The notes under the pieces were generated by a model. The model did no database searches and had not been told where the DNA came from. It worked only from the letters and a program-made list of their open reading frames with translations. The position numbers were made by a program, and so were the translations under genes. Positions 18,100-27,733 of a stretch of 64,000 nucleotides of DNA are shown here, piece by piece (the stretch's first letter is position 1; each line of letters begins with the position of its first letter). The stretch comes from Croceivirga sp. (lineage in GTDB: Bacteria > Bacteroidota > Bacteroidia > Flavobacteriales > Flavobacteriaceae): contig JANQRG010000005.1 in NCBI GenBank assembly GCA_028284665.1, positions 17,324 through 81,323 on the forward strand. The letters are read 5' to 3'.

Positions 18100-19224
18100 C
18101 TACACCCTACCTTCCGGTGGCGCTAACTCATCTGGTAGTAAGGATATCCCCTTGTTGTTTAATTCCTCAAACAGTCGATCTTCATCAATCACCTGTCCCA
18201 TAAGATACAAACCGGGTCTGGGAATGGTACCGTCCATGTACTGGTGCAACAGGGCCAATAGAACATGGGCTGTCAGTTCAAAACTATTGTCAGCTTGAAG
18301 TTGTAGGGTTATTTTTTTTGGTTTTCCCTTTTGCGATCCGCTGGCAACTACCACCAATTCAACTTTTGGATCCTTTAGGGCCTTTTTTTTAATCCTTCGA
18401 AAGAACAGCCGACTGCTAACATAAAGACTTAATCTTTTACTGAACTTTCCTAATACAAAGGCTAAGGGAAAGATGAAATTATCGATGTAATCATCAAATC
18501 CTGAGGTATAAACGCCGCAATTGCGCAATCCCAATTCGGTTTCAATGCCATAGATCTCCCGCATCTCTACCGGGTAACAAGCTCTTTTTCCAAAGTGCCC
18601 GGAGAATTCAAATTGCCTGGCACTTTTATGATCGGCTTTTTTCCAATAGCCATTTTCCAGGATTTGGGCGTTGGGTACCATAACTTCATAAAGGATCTCT
18701 TTGATGGCTCCGGGTTGCTCAAAAACGCCTTCCATAGCCATAAATACCTGGGCTTCATCAAGGCTGTCAAAATACGAACCGGCCTGTTTTATCATTGGGG
18801 CGATTAACCCAGGATGAAACCCGCATTGCGTTAAAAACAGGCGGTTGTTCTTTTGGATACCAGGCTCATACTTTCTAAGAACATCAACCACATCGCCGCG
18901 TATCAGAATATCGAACAGGTCAATATTGCTTTCTAAAGCGGCCTCTGCGATTACTTCCATATGATCGGGAAGCGTAGCGGTTACAATGGCTAGATCTACC
19001 TGCTTGAAGATTTGTAAAAGCGAATTTTTGTCCGTGGCATCCAAACGAATCACGTCTATCATCACCTCCGGATATTGGGAGGTCAATATCGTTTTTAGAC
19101 GCTGACCTTTTTCGGGATTTGGGCCACCAATGATCACGCTGTACTCTGAAGATGCTGCTAAACTCTTCACCAGCGCTTTGCCTACTCCGCCATATCCGCC
19201 AATTACCAGGACCTTAATTGCCAT
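18100..19224 (-). CDS. Saccharopine dehydrogenase-like NAD(P)-binding protein
   Basis: 374 residues. Rossmann motif GGYGGVGKALVKSL at residues 9-22, a second strand ending VIRLDATDK, then a saccharopine-dehydrogenase C-terminal-like domain (TQCGFHPGLIAPMIKQAGSY). Family members include true saccharopine dehydrogenases and enoyl-reductase-like lipid proteins; the pairing with an alpha/beta hydrolase leaves the substrate open. Confidence 0.8.
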   Translation of the reverse strand: MAIKVLVIGGYGGVGKALVKSLAASSEYSVIIGGPNPEKGQRLKTILTSQYPEVMIDVIRLDATDKNSLLQIFKQVDLAIVTATLPDHMEVIAEAALESNIDLFDILIRGDVVDVLRKYEPGIQKNNRLFLTQCGFHPGLIAPMIKQAGSYFDSLDEAQVFMAMEGVFEQPGAIKEILYEVMVPNAQILENGYWKKADHKSARQFEFSGHFGKRACYPVEMREIYGIETELGLRNCGVYTSGFDDYIDNFIFPLAFVLGKFSKRLSLYVSSRLFFRRIKKKALKDPKVELVVVASGSQKGKPKKITLQLQADNSFELTAHVLLALLHQYMDGTIPRPGLYLMGQVIDEDRLFEELNNKGISLLPDELAPPEGRV

Positions 19225-19551
19225 TACATATATCTACATTTGTTTTTTTAACCCTGATTTTTCCTTTGCCGAGGCCAATTGACAACTACTGCTTTAGGAT
19301 TCAATTTTACATGGAGTCCCCGGTTTAGAGCTGACATGGCAATACCGCATTTTGTTAGGATCAATTACTACAAAAATAACCTGGTAGTTTTCTTTAAGGC
19401 TTAATTTTTAAAGGTTACTAAACAAAAAGTAGTTTCGCGGATGGAGCAACGCAATCTTCACTGGTTTTAAAACACATAGAATAGAAGCAAAAGATTTTAA
19501 AGCTAATGCAAGAATACCCTGAGCTGAAAACTAACGGTTTATTTCAAGACG
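19225..19551. other. Intergenic region
   Basis: 327 nt upstream of the saccharopine-dehydrogenase-like gene and downstream of DoxX, all on the minus strand. I see no gene, tRNA, strong hairpin or clear operator. It must hold the promoter of the pair 18077-19224. Confidence 0.3.
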
Positions 19552-19998
19552 TTAACCGTTTTGTAATTTATCCAAGATAGTACGATCGATAGAAAATCTT
19601 CCACTACCGGAGATCACTAAGGCTGCGCAAATTGCCAATACGAGCAAATGATATTCATACCCTTCCTGACCCGCCTCTAATTGCCCGGCCCAATTCATTT
19701 GGAACCCAAACTGGGCATGTACCATACTAATGATACCAACAAAAAGACCAAACAGCAACAGTGCGTTAATCCGGGTAGCAAAACCCAGGATAAGGGATAT
19801 ACAACATACCGTTTCAATAAAAACAGTAACCCAGCCCAGGATAGCAGGTACCCCCATACCGTTGGTTACAAAATCTATAAAATAGTCAAAACCAGGGCCT
19901 AATTTATCCAAACCATGAATGAATACGATGCCTCCTAAAGCTACTCTTAGTACAAGGGAAGCCAGATTATTGTCCGTGGTAAAGATCATTTGTCTCAT
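19552..19998 (-). CDS. DoxX family membrane protein
   Basis: 148 residues with four predicted membrane helices. The DoxX pattern is clear: LRVALGGIVFIHGLDKLGPG at the start and ILGFATRINALLLFGLFVG in the middle. Many DoxX-like proteins are linked to redox or thiol stress, but the molecular role here is unknown. It lies 23 nt downstream of the barrel gene, and with the AraC gene the three form a minus-strand operon. Confidence 0.85.
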   Translation of the reverse strand: MRQMIFTTDNNLASLVLRVALGGIVFIHGLDKLGPGFDYFIDFVTNGMGVPAILGWVTVFIETVCCISLILGFATRINALLLFGLFVGIISMVHAQFGFQMNWAGQLEAGQEGYEYHLLVLAICAALVISGSGRFSIDRTILDKLQNG

Positions 19999-20021
19999 GT
20001 GCTATATGTTTTAGTTTAAAG

Positions 20022-20648
20022 TCATTGGAGTTCCATCCGAAGGAATACCCCGGGTTCCGTATCAAAAACCCAGTCTTTTCCAAGTTGGGTGGTGTTTATA
20101 GCTAATCCGCCCTGCAAGAAACCAAAGTCCAAACCTATTCTCAGGCGTTGAAAGCTAAAGTCGTGACCTTCACTGCTAAAATTGATGGCATTTTGAAATT
20201 GGGTGAACAGCTTTAGTTTTTCATTAAGCTTTGGGCGATACTGTAATAGCGTATACCACTCAAAAAAAGGATTGTTCCGTATTTCCGAGGTGAAATTTGT
20301 GGTAATGAAAAATACCGGGGAATACTTCGCGTATTGAACCCCGGCTAAACCAGAGGCGCGGTTTTGCAAAAACCGGGCACCTAATACCGGCCCAAAACCT
20401 TTGGTGACGTCGTATCCCGCGATGGTATAGGACATGTACTGTGTGGTCTCCAGATCATAATTATGGATTGCCTCGTTAATGCTAAAGAAATTGAATTTTG
20501 GGTTGGCCTCCAGGGTTTTAAACCACCATGCTTCTAAGATCAGGGTATCATCACTGCTGAATACCTCCATAGTGGTTTGCGCCAGACTTGTTTTGACGAA
20601 AAATAAAAAGCCGCATATCCTGAAAAAGCTTCGGGTTGTTCCCAGCAT
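20022..20648 (-). CDS. Hypothetical secreted, probably outer-membrane barrel protein
   Basis: 208 residues. A signal peptide ends at about residue 24 (VKTSLAQ). The rest alternates short hydrophobic and aromatic strands (FFITTNFTSEIRNNPFFEWY, LRIGLDFGFLQGGLAINTTQ) and ends in VFLRMELQ, the look of a small outer-membrane barrel. I do not recognise the family. Encoded between an AraC regulator and DoxX. Confidence 0.65.
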   Translation of the reverse strand: MLGTTRSFFRICGFLFFVKTSLAQTTMEVFSSDDTLILEAWWFKTLEANPKFNFFSINEAIHNYDLETTQYMSYTIAGYDVTKGFGPVLGARFLQNRASGLAGVQYAKYSPVFFITTNFTSEIRNNPFFEWYTLLQYRPKLNEKLKLFTQFQNAINFSSEGHDFSFQRLRIGLDFGFLQGGLAINTTQLGKDWVFDTEPGVFLRMELQ

Positions 20649-20703
20649 AGTTTTTGAACCGTTTATATGGGCACAAAACTAACAGCCTTTTGAGGCCTTC
20701 TTT

Positions 20704-21621
20704 TTATTGTTTTTTAGGTAAAAATGGTAAAATACCAGGGTTTCTTCGGAACTTATGAGGAGTGGTGCCCACAGCCTTTTTAAAGTACTTTACAAAATTT
20801 GAAGGTTCGTCAAAGCCGAGTTCCTCCGCAACTACAGCGATCGTTTTATTCGTTTGCGTAAGCAACGATTTGGCCTTTAGGATCAAATACTCTTGGATTA
20901 CAGCATGCGGAGTTCTTTGGGTTGCGGATCTAACAGCTTCGGAGATGTAGGAGCCGCTTAGGTGTAGCTGTGCAGCGTAGTCCGCTATTTTTAGCTTGTA
21001 GTTGGTATGCTTCTTCACCAAATTTTCAAACAGAAAAGTGATTTCTTCAGCTCTGCTTGTGAATCCGCTAGAAGTGGATTTATGATCATAAAATGTTTTG
21101 ATCTTTTCGAGTAGAATAGTGAGGTAAGCGCGTAGTATGAGTTCATTAGGTAATCTGTTGTTTTGATACTCATTCAGCAAATGCTGCATAATGCTTACAA
21201 TAGTTTCCCGTTGTTCCGGGTTAAGAAAGACCAGAGGGTTAGCATGTAAATTGAAAAAGGGATAGCGGCGGTGAAACGTAATTTGGTTAAGGTGTTCGCC
21301 AAGCACCGCATATTTGAAGAAGATCATAAATCCCAAAGAATTCTCTTCAAACCGGTTTACCTTCCAAGAGGACAATTGAAAAGGGGAAACAAATGAAATA
21401 ACATCATCCAGAGGTTTAAAATCGGTATTCCCAATTTTAATATCCGCATCATGGCCGGAACCATAGGTCAGTTCAAAGAAGTTGTGTTTATAGGGACCCA
21501 AGGCCATAGGTTTATCTCCAAAGTGATCTTCGATACGGTAGATAAAAAAGTTGGGTGTCACCACCTTTTCCTCGATCCCCATATCTGCCAGTAAAGTTGC
21601 TATTTCATGGTAAAATCGCAT
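20704..21621 (-). CDS. AraC family transcriptional regulator
   Basis: 305 residues. The N-terminal sensor region is cupin-like (HNFFELTYGSGHDADIKIG). The C-terminal 100 residues carry two HTH units (KIADYAAQLHLSGSYISEAV and IAVVAEELGFDEPSNFVKYF) ending TTPHKFRRN. It is the first gene of the minus-strand set with the barrel and DoxX genes, which it may control. Confidence 0.88.
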   Translation of the reverse strand: MRFYHEIATLLADMGIEEKVVTPNFFIYRIEDHFGDKPMALGPYKHNFFELTYGSGHDADIKIGNTDFKPLDDVISFVSPFQLSSWKVNRFEENSLGFMIFFKYAVLGEHLNQITFHRRYPFFNLHANPLVFLNPEQRETIVSIMQHLLNEYQNNRLPNELILRAYLTILLEKIKTFYDHKSTSSGFTSRAEEITFLFENLVKKHTNYKLKIADYAAQLHLSGSYISEAVRSATQRTPHAVIQEYLILKAKSLLTQTNKTIAVVAEELGFDEPSNFVKYFKKAVGTTPHKFRRNPGILPFLPKKQ

Positions 21622-21729
21622 GGCTTTGTGGTATACATCTATACGCTTGTTTTCCTAAATCGTTTACGGTCTTTAAGGGAACGCTGCCTGGAAGGAAAGT
21701 TCTCCTAGCTGTATAGCGCATAGTGGATT

Positions 21730-21987
21730 TTACTCCTTCAAATTGTGTTGGTCCAAAAAAGCATCCACTTCTTTGATCGAGGGATTCTTCAAAAAATCAT
21801 CGCCATAGGTCACCGTCGGAAACTTTAATTGTCCGTTGTATAACGCGCGAACTTCCTTATCCGCTTCCGGTTGGGTCTCCACGTTATAATCTTCAAATTC
21901 TATCCATTCGGATTGTAAATAATTTCGCAGATCGGCCGATTTGGGACACCAATTCGTACCGTACAATTTCAATTTTTTTTCAGCCAT
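21730..21987 (-). CDS. Glutaredoxin-like protein with CPKS active site
   Basis: 85 residues. Thioredoxin fold: LKLYGTNWCPKS at residues 6-17, a middle helix, and the cis-Pro strand KFPTVTYGDDF. The active site is CPKS, so the second Cys of the usual CPxC is Ser, as in monothiol glutaredoxins. Its 5' end overlaps the 3' end of the Kef-type antiporter gene by 8 nt, so they are translated from one message. Role inferred: thiol redox or glutathione-type deglutathionylation linked to the antiporter. Confidence 0.82.
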   Translation of the reverse strand: MAEKKLKLYGTNWCPKSADLRNYLQSEWIEFEDYNVETQPEADKEVRALYNGQLKFPTVTYGDDFLKNPSIKEVDAFLDQHNLKE

Positions 21988-23170
21988 GGGTTTTCATTCC
22001 AAATAGTTTTGCAAAGGTAGGTTGAATTCGTTCCGCCTGGCTAACAATAAAAGGGGTTACTGACATAAGAAGGATAGACACTGCCAGGAAGATCTGATAA
22101 TTGTTTTGGCTGATAAGATCGTACTTTAGGCCACTTTGTGCCAAAACAAAGGAAAACTCCCCAATCTGGGCGATGGAAAAGCCCACAGCCATCGCAGTTT
22201 TCCAATCCAATTTCATCACCTTAACGGCCAGGATCCCGGCAACGGCCTTTACAACCAGGGCAAAGAAAAACCAGAAGACGATCCATCCGAAATCCGTTGT
22301 GAAGATGTTGTAGTCCAATAACATCCCCATAGAGATAAAGAAAAAGCTCATAAATACATACCGAAAGGGCAGAAAACAGGAGATGGCCATACGGTGGTAT
22401 TCGGTTTCCGCAATGATCAATCCGGCAATAAAGGCACCGAGTGCCAGGGAGAGCCCTAATTCTTCTGTCAATAGGGCGATGCCGGTAACAAGAAAGACCA
22501 GTGCGATCAAAAAGACTTCCTGACTTTGCACTTTCATCACCGTTTTTAAGAAAAAAGGGATGACAAAGCGTGCCAATAAATAGGCAATACCTCCCATAAC
22601 AACCAGTTTTCCCAATAGCCAAAGCAACGCTTCCAAGGGGCTACTATCACCTGCCCCGGCCAGGATAGGCGTAAAGAGCATCAAGGGGACAATCATAATA
22701 TCCTGGAACAAGAGAACCGCAAGAATGAATTTACCATGAGGTGTGGTTATCTTATTGGTATCCTGTAGGACCTTTATAACGATAGCGGTACTACTCAACG
22801 CATATAAAAATCCCCAAAAAATGCTTTCTTCCCATGAAGGCCGCATTAATAACCAAATCAATCCAGCTGTAAGGAAAATGGTGAAAAAAACCTGTGAAGC
22901 ACCGCCAATTAACACGTAGTTCTTGATACGTTTCAGATTACTGAATGAGAATTCAAGGCCAACCGTAAAAAGCAATAGGATGATCCCAATTTCGGCATAT
23001 ACCTCAACCTCTTCCATATCGGCAAAATACTTGCTGGTATTGGGGCTTAGCAAAACCCCCGTGATCAGGTAACCGATGATATACCGTATTTTAAGGAATT
23101 TACAGATAACAATTACCGCTGTAGCCACACCAAAAATGGCAAACAGGTTAAGGAGAACATGGTGTTGCAT
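21980..23170 (-). CDS. Cation:proton antiporter (CPA2, Kef-type)
   Basis: 396 residues, about 12 membrane segments. Family marks are GYLITGVLLSPNT, ALSSTAIVIKVLQD and the membrane stretch LGLSLALGAFIAGLIIAETE. It lacks the C-terminal RCK/TrkA-N domain of full KefB/KefC, so it would need another protein for gating. The overlapping glutaredoxin-like gene and the divergent redox-like signalling pair suggest electrophile or redox control of K+/H+ exchange (inference; E. coli KefC is glutathione-gated). Confidence 0.85.
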   Translation of the reverse strand: MQHHVLLNLFAIFGVATAVIVICKFLKIRYIIGYLITGVLLSPNTSKYFADMEEVEVYAEIGIILLLFTVGLEFSFSNLKRIKNYVLIGGASQVFFTIFLTAGLIWLLMRPSWEESIFWGFLYALSSTAIVIKVLQDTNKITTPHGKFILAVLLFQDIMIVPLMLFTPILAGAGDSSPLEALLWLLGKLVVMGGIAYLLARFVIPFFLKTVMKVQSQEVFLIALVFLVTGIALLTEELGLSLALGAFIAGLIIAETEYHRMAISCFLPFRYVFMSFFFISMGMLLDYNIFTTDFGWIVFWFFFALVVKAVAGILAVKVMKLDWKTAMAVGFSIAQIGEFSFVLAQSGLKYDLISQNNYQIFLAVSILLMSVTPFIVSQAERIQPTFAKLFGMKTHG

Positions 23171-23308
23171 AGAAGGGTTTTTAAGTGGGTTTAATTTACA
23201 AATATTAAGGCTTTGGGAAAATGAAAATTTTGAGGCCGTATTGCCCAGGAGTTCGTTATCTTTCGGTAAGGAAAACGAATGCTTTCCAGAACCTGTTTAC
23301 AAGACAAA

Positions 23309-24709
23309 ATGATTGATACTTTAAGGGAATTTCCCCAGCTTAAGGATATTCCGGAAGCACAGTTAGCCTGGCTAGGCGACCATATGGAAATCGAGGAAAT
23401 TCCAAAAGGGGGCTTTTTGTTCGAAAAAGGGAGCCCCATAGACAACCTGATGCTCATTTTTGAGGGGGATTTCGAGCTCTATTTGATGCAAAACAAAAAC
23501 AGAAAGGCCTTCGGTAGGATACAAAAGCATGATATTTCGGGCTTACTGCCCTTTTCAAGGGCTAAAAATGCGGGAGGGTTTGCACGAGCAACGCAGCCGG
23601 CTAAGGTAGGGAAGTTAAACAGAAAACTACTTCGGGAATTAACGGGACAATTCTATGAGTTGACCGAGGTATTGGTACATGAGATGAATAACCGGATCAG
23701 GAATATTACCCAACTAGAGGTGCAGAATGAAAAGTTGATTGCCCTGGGAAAACTCTCAGCAGGCCTTGCACACGAACTAAACAATCCGGCGTCAGCAATG
23801 GTTCGCAGTGCTTCATTGTTGCAACAACATCTGATGGGGCTTCCGGAAGACTTCAAGAAAGTGATCAAAATAAAAGCGGATGACGAAGCCATAGATAAGG
23901 TCAACGCATTTATGTATGGAAAACTTGAGGAAAAGCCGAGTGAACTTTCCATGCTGGAGAAAAGCGAACTGGAAGATGATCTTTACGACTGGTTTAGCGA
24001 TTGTAGCTTGGTAGATAAATACGATCTGGTGCCCTTATTGGCGGACTATAACTTTACCACCGAAGATCTACTCTATATAAAATCCCTGCTTCGTGAGGAA
24101 GATTTTAACCCGGTACTCAAGTGGATCGTTCAAAACATGACCACCCATAAAACGGTGGTTGATATTAAGGAAGCTTCTTCCCGAATTGGCACCTTGGTGC
24201 AATCGGTGAAGACCTATTCATATATGGATCAAAGTCTGGATTTTCAATTAGTGGACCTTCATACAGGCTTGCAAAGCACATTGAACGTGCTAAATCATAA
24301 ATTGGCTAAGGTGGGGCACGAGGTACTTGTGGATTTTGATCCAAACATGCCAAAAATTATGGGACTGCCCGGAGAACTGAACCAGATATGGACGAACCTT
24401 ATCGACAATGCTATTGATGCCTTGCCCCAAGAAGGGGGGCAATTGCGTATAAGCACAAAGGCCTCAGGGAATTTTGTATATGTCTATGTCCAGGATAATG
24501 GCCATGGTATATCAGAAGAGCATCAAAATCGCATTTTTGAACCTTTTTTCACCACCAAGGAAATTGGAAAAGGTACAGGTTTGGGTCTTGATATGGCCCA
24601 GAAAATTGTGAAACAACATAATGGCCAGATCAAAGTACGGTCCAAACCGGGAGAGACCGTTTTTGAAGTCTGCTTACCCATAGGAAATCTAAAAGAAGAA
24701 AGCGCGTGA
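23309..24709 (+). CDS. Histidine kinase with N-terminal cyclic-nucleotide-binding-like domain
   Basis: About 466 residues from ATG 23309 (MIDTLREFPQL); an in-frame ATG at 23279 is an alternative. Residues 1-115 form a cNMP-binding-like beta-roll (IPKGGFLFEKGSPIDNLMLI). The H box GLAHELNNPAS places the phospho-acceptor His at about 155. The C-terminal ATPase has N box (NQIWTNLIDNAIDAL), G1 (VQDNGHGIS) and F/G2 (FEPFFTTKEIGKGTGLGL). No membrane segment, so it is cytoplasmic. The stop overlaps the next start by 4 nt, so the response regulator fusion is its partner. Whether the beta-roll binds a nucleotide is unknown. Confidence 0.9.
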   Translation: MIDTLREFPQLKDIPEAQLAWLGDHMEIEEIPKGGFLFEKGSPIDNLMLIFEGDFELYLMQNKNRKAFGRIQKHDISGLLPFSRAKNAGGFARATQPAKVGKLNRKLLRELTGQFYELTEVLVHEMNNRIRNITQLEVQNEKLIALGKLSAGLAHELNNPASAMVRSASLLQQHLMGLPEDFKKVIKIKADDEAIDKVNAFMYGKLEEKPSELSMLEKSELEDDLYDWFSDCSLVDKYDLVPLLADYNFTTEDLLYIKSLLREEDFNPVLKWIVQNMTTHKTVVDIKEASSRIGTLVQSVKTYSYMDQSLDFQLVDLHTGLQSTLNVLNHKLAKVGHEVLVDFDPNMPKIMGLPGELNQIWTNLIDNAIDALPQEGGQLRISTKASGNFVYVYVQDNGHGISEEHQNRIFEPFFTTKEIGKGTGLGLDMAQKIVKQHNGQIKVRSKPGETVFEVCLPIGNLKEESA

Positions 24710-26367
24710 AAAAACCAATAATCATTGCCGTAGATGATGACGCCCAGGTCCTGGCTGCAATACGAGGGGATTTGCGTTCCCGATATCGAAATGATTATCG
24801 CATTATGGCCTCCGATTCGGCAAAAGAAGCGCTCGAGGCGATCAAAGAACTTAAAAATAAAGGAGAAGAAGTGGCCTTGTTCCTTTCGGATCAACGTATG
24901 CCCGAAATGTTGGGGGTGGATTTTCTGGAAAAGGCAATGACCACTTATCCCCAGGCAAAAAGGGTACTGCTTACGGCCTATTCGGATACTGATGCCGCTA
25001 TAAAAGCTATCAATGATGTGCAACTGGATTACTATTTACTGAAACCCTGGAATCCCCCGGAGGAAAAATTGTATCCGGTAATCGATGATGTACTTCAGGA
25101 CTGGTTGGCCAATTATTCACCGCCTTTTGCAGGACTGCGTATTGTAGGGTATCAATTTTCACCCAACACCCACAATATCAAAGATTTCCTTGCAGGGAAT
25201 ATGTTTCCCTATTTATTTCTGAATGTCGAGAACGACACTACCGCCAAAGAACTTGTTGAAAACAATCAGCTCGAATCTAAAGAATTGCCAGCGGTTTTCT
25301 TTGAAGATGGTAGTTTGCTAAAGAACCCAAACCTAAAGGATATAGCGCAAAAGTTGGGGTTAAATGTTAAGGCGCGTGAAGATCTGTACGATGTGATTAT
25401 TATTGGTGCAGGCCCCGCAGGCCTGGCTGCTGCGGTATATGGGGGAAGTGAAGGGCTGAAAACGCTCTTAATAGATCGAAAAGCTCCGGGAGGACAGGCC
25501 GGAACAAGCTCCCGTATTGAAAATTACCTGGGATTTCCCAAAGGTTTAAGTGGGGCGGACCTGGCGCGAAGAGCCATTACACAGGCTACCCGTTTTGGTA
25601 TAGAATTTCTATCCCCCTTGGAGGTCACAAAAATAGATGTGCAGGATTCTTATAAGATAATACACCTTTCGGATGACAGCAGTATTAAAAGTAAGGCAGT
25701 AGTAATCGCTACCGGCGTTAACTACCGCAAACTTTCCAATAAAGGGATGGATGCCCTTACCGGAGCTGGGGTGTACTATGGGGCAGCAACCACAGAAGCA
25801 CATACCTGCAAAGATGGAGATGTGTATATCATTGGAGGAGGAAATAGTGCGGGACAAGGGGCGATGTATCTTTCAAAATTTGCTAAAAAGGTACATATCG
25901 TTATTCGGAGAGATTCTCTGGCAACTACCATGAGTTCGTATTTGATCGATCAAATAAACACCACTGAAAATATTGAGCTCATCCCAAATACGGAAATTAT
26001 TGAAGCGAAGGGGGAGGGGCATCTGGAACAGGTAGTGCTAAGGGATAACATTTCCGGGGAAGAGCAGGAGCGGGAGGCTCGCGCGATTTTTATTTTCATT
26101 GGAGCCAGACCCTACACGGAATGGACTGGACAGGATTTTTTAAAGGATGGAAAAGGGTTCTTGATCACGGGTAGAGATGTGTTGGATAATACCAACGGAA
26201 CCGTACAATGGCGACAAAATCAACCACCGTATCTTTTGGAAACCAGTGTTCCCGGGGTTTTTGCGGCCGGAGATGTGCGTAGCGGTGCTATGAATCGTGT
26301 GGCCTCAGCAGTAGGGGAAGGAGCCATCTCCATCAGTTTGGTGCATAAGTACTTAAATGAGAATTAA
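24706..26367 (+). CDS. Response regulator fused to thioredoxin-reductase-like flavoprotein
   Basis: 553 residues, GTG start overlapping the kinase stop. Residues 3-125 are a receiver domain (VDDD at the start, phospho-Asp about 62 in LFLSDQRMP, conserved Lys in YYLLKPW). Residues 145-220 form a glutaredoxin-like fold in which the CPxC position reads FSPNTH. From 228 is a thioredoxin-reductase flavoprotein (GAGPAG at 234-239, GGGNSAGQG later). Where thioredoxin reductases have CxxC before the NADPH site, this protein reads GAATTEAHTC, one Cys only (about 368). Thus FAD and NADPH folds are kept but disulfide exchange chemistry is lost. Homologues with cNMP domains show the same loss. Output is probably NAD(P)H-dependent signalling or a non-thiol reduction; unknown. 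Confidence 0.88.
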   Translation: MKKPIIIAVDDDAQVLAAIRGDLRSRYRNDYRIMASDSAKEALEAIKELKNKGEEVALFLSDQRMPEMLGVDFLEKAMTTYPQAKRVLLTAYSDTDAAIKAINDVQLDYYLLKPWNPPEEKLYPVIDDVLQDWLANYSPPFAGLRIVGYQFSPNTHNIKDFLAGNMFPYLFLNVENDTTAKELVENNQLESKELPAVFFEDGSLLKNPNLKDIAQKLGLNVKAREDLYDVIIIGAGPAGLAAAVYGGSEGLKTLLIDRKAPGGQAGTSSRIENYLGFPKGLSGADLARRAITQATRFGIEFLSPLEVTKIDVQDSYKIIHLSDDSSIKSKAVVIATGVNYRKLSNKGMDALTGAGVYYGAATTEAHTCKDGDVYIIGGGNSAGQGAMYLSKFAKKVHIVIRRDSLATTMSSYLIDQINTTENIELIPNTEIIEAKGEGHLEQVVLRDNISGEEQEREARAIFIFIGARPYTEWTGQDFLKDGKGFLITGRDVLDNTNGTVQWRQNQPPYLLETSVPGVFAAGDVRSGAMNRVASAVGEGAISISLVHKYLNEN

Positions 26368-26513
26368 AAAATCAATTTGGTATTTGGGTAATGAGGACCT
26401 GGATTCTTTAAAGGGTTTCTGGTGATAGATTTTTATAAACGGAGTTGTTAATCTTCTCACAAACGCTTTTATTGTTTAGCAACTATATGTAATTTGTTAA
26501 ACAAAAATAAAAG

Positions 26514-26735
26514 ATGAAAATTTCCGCCATGGCCGTCGTTGGCTTTACCACCTTTCTCCTGGTACTTCTCACGCTAATGGTAAGCTTGGATTTTGCCTTT
26601 CACTGGGTATTTTACCTTATGGTATTTGGCCAGGGAATGGTAGTATATATGGTTTACAAAGTGTTGACGGACAATTATAAAACCACGAAAACTTTTGAGG
26701 ATTTTTATGAAGACGCCCCAATAAGCAACGACTAA
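26514..26735 (+). CDS. Small hypothetical membrane protein
   Basis: 73 residues with two predicted membrane helices (about 7-28 and 30-50) and an acidic tail (TFEDFYEDAPISND). No family recognised. Stand-alone, convergent with the universal stress protein gene. Confidence 0.65.
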   Translation: MKISAMAVVGFTTFLLVLLTLMVSLDFAFHWVFYLMVFGQGMVVYMVYKVLTDNYKTTKTFEDFYEDAPISND

Positions 26736-26751
26736 ACAAAGACTATTACAA

Positions 26752-27648
26752 TTACACGGCCTCCGCTTCAACCGGCCTTGGTTTAGCTGGTACATGCATA
26801 CCTAATTCCGGGATAACCAATAATGGAATTTGAGTATGAAAGGCCGTTCGTTTTACTATCGGCTCCCGTGTCATCCGCTCTACATAACTATGTTGATAGT
26901 TCAACATAGCCAGCAAATGGATATCCAATTCTTTGGAAAATACCTCTAGCGTTCTGGACACCGAATTCAGCTCTGAAACCGTGTGTACATAGTGCTCCAC
27001 ATCGGCGAAGTACTTACGAAGTAAATTTAGATTAAACAGCTGCAGTTCGGTCAGCGCTTTGATTTCATATTGTACATGTACAATACGAATTGTTGCTGAA
27101 AACGCATCGGCAAGATCAATTAACGGCTGTAACTCGGATTGCGAATAAAACCGGTTAAAATCTGTAGCAAAGGCGATTTCTGACGGGGTAGCAAAGTCAT
27201 AGCTTTGTGGGATCGCCAGGATAGGACATTTTTTAGTGGCCTTGATGATACGGACGGTGTTACTGCCCATAAAGATCTCTTCCATTCCGGAAGCCCCTTT
27301 GGTGCCTGTAACAATTAAATCTACCCCGTAGGTATCCACCACTTCCTTGACTTCTTCAACCAAAAGACTGAAGGAAGATAGCATTTGAAAAGAGTGTTTT
27401 TCATTATTAAACTCATTGGAAATACGCTCCAGGGTTTTCGCTAACCCTTTTTCGGAAGCGGATCGTACGGCATCCTCCATTTGCATTCCGTTTACCATTG
27501 GTGCCATAAACCGACTGCTTGGAATTGCTGGAGTATAGGTGTTCAATAGTAAAAATTCACACCTTTGGTTCCGGAATAACCGCAATGAATAGCAAATGGC
27601 GTTCCATGCGTTTTCGGAGAAGTCTGTAGGTATTAAGATCCGTTTCAT
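26752..27648 (-). CDS. Universal stress protein, tandem UspA domains
   Basis: 298 residues. First UspA domain begins ILIPTDFSENAWNAICYSLR and has the ATP-loop-like GTKGASGMEEIFMGSNTVRI near residue 115. The second half (EIAFATDFNRFYSQSELQPL onwards) is a degenerate repeat lacking a clear nucleotide loop. An Fnr-like box lies 54 nt upstream of the ATG, predicting low-oxygen induction. Two other tandem Usp genes in the window have the same type of control or neighbours. Confidence 0.9.
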   Translation of the reverse strand: MKRILIPTDFSENAWNAICYSLRLFRNQRCEFLLLNTYTPAIPSSRFMAPMVNGMQMEDAVRSASEKGLAKTLERISNEFNNEKHSFQMLSSFSLLVEEVKEVVDTYGVDLIVTGTKGASGMEEIFMGSNTVRIIKATKKCPILAIPQSYDFATPSEIAFATDFNRFYSQSELQPLIDLADAFSATIRIVHVQYEIKALTELQLFNLNLLRKYFADVEHYVHTVSELNSVSRTLEVFSKELDIHLLAMLNYQHSYVERMTREPIVKRTAFHTQIPLLVIPELGMHVPAKPRPVEAEAV

Positions 27649-27670
27649 CCCAAATTATTAAAAGATAGGA

Positions 27671-27713
27671 TAAAATTAGAATTGGACAGATAGTAATACT
27701 ATGATAATTATCA
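27671..27713 (-). promoter_or_regulatory. Fnr-like box and -7 element for the Usp gene
   Basis: Perfect palindrome TGATAATTATCA (27702-27713). Reading leftwards, 23 nt later comes TAATTTTA (27678-27671), a 7/8 match to TAnnTTTG. An activator here would sit at about -41.5, giving a start near 27666 and an 18-nt leader to the ATG at 27648. Confidence 0.75.
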
Positions 27714-27733
27714 GCTTTTAAGGGGGCGGGACG

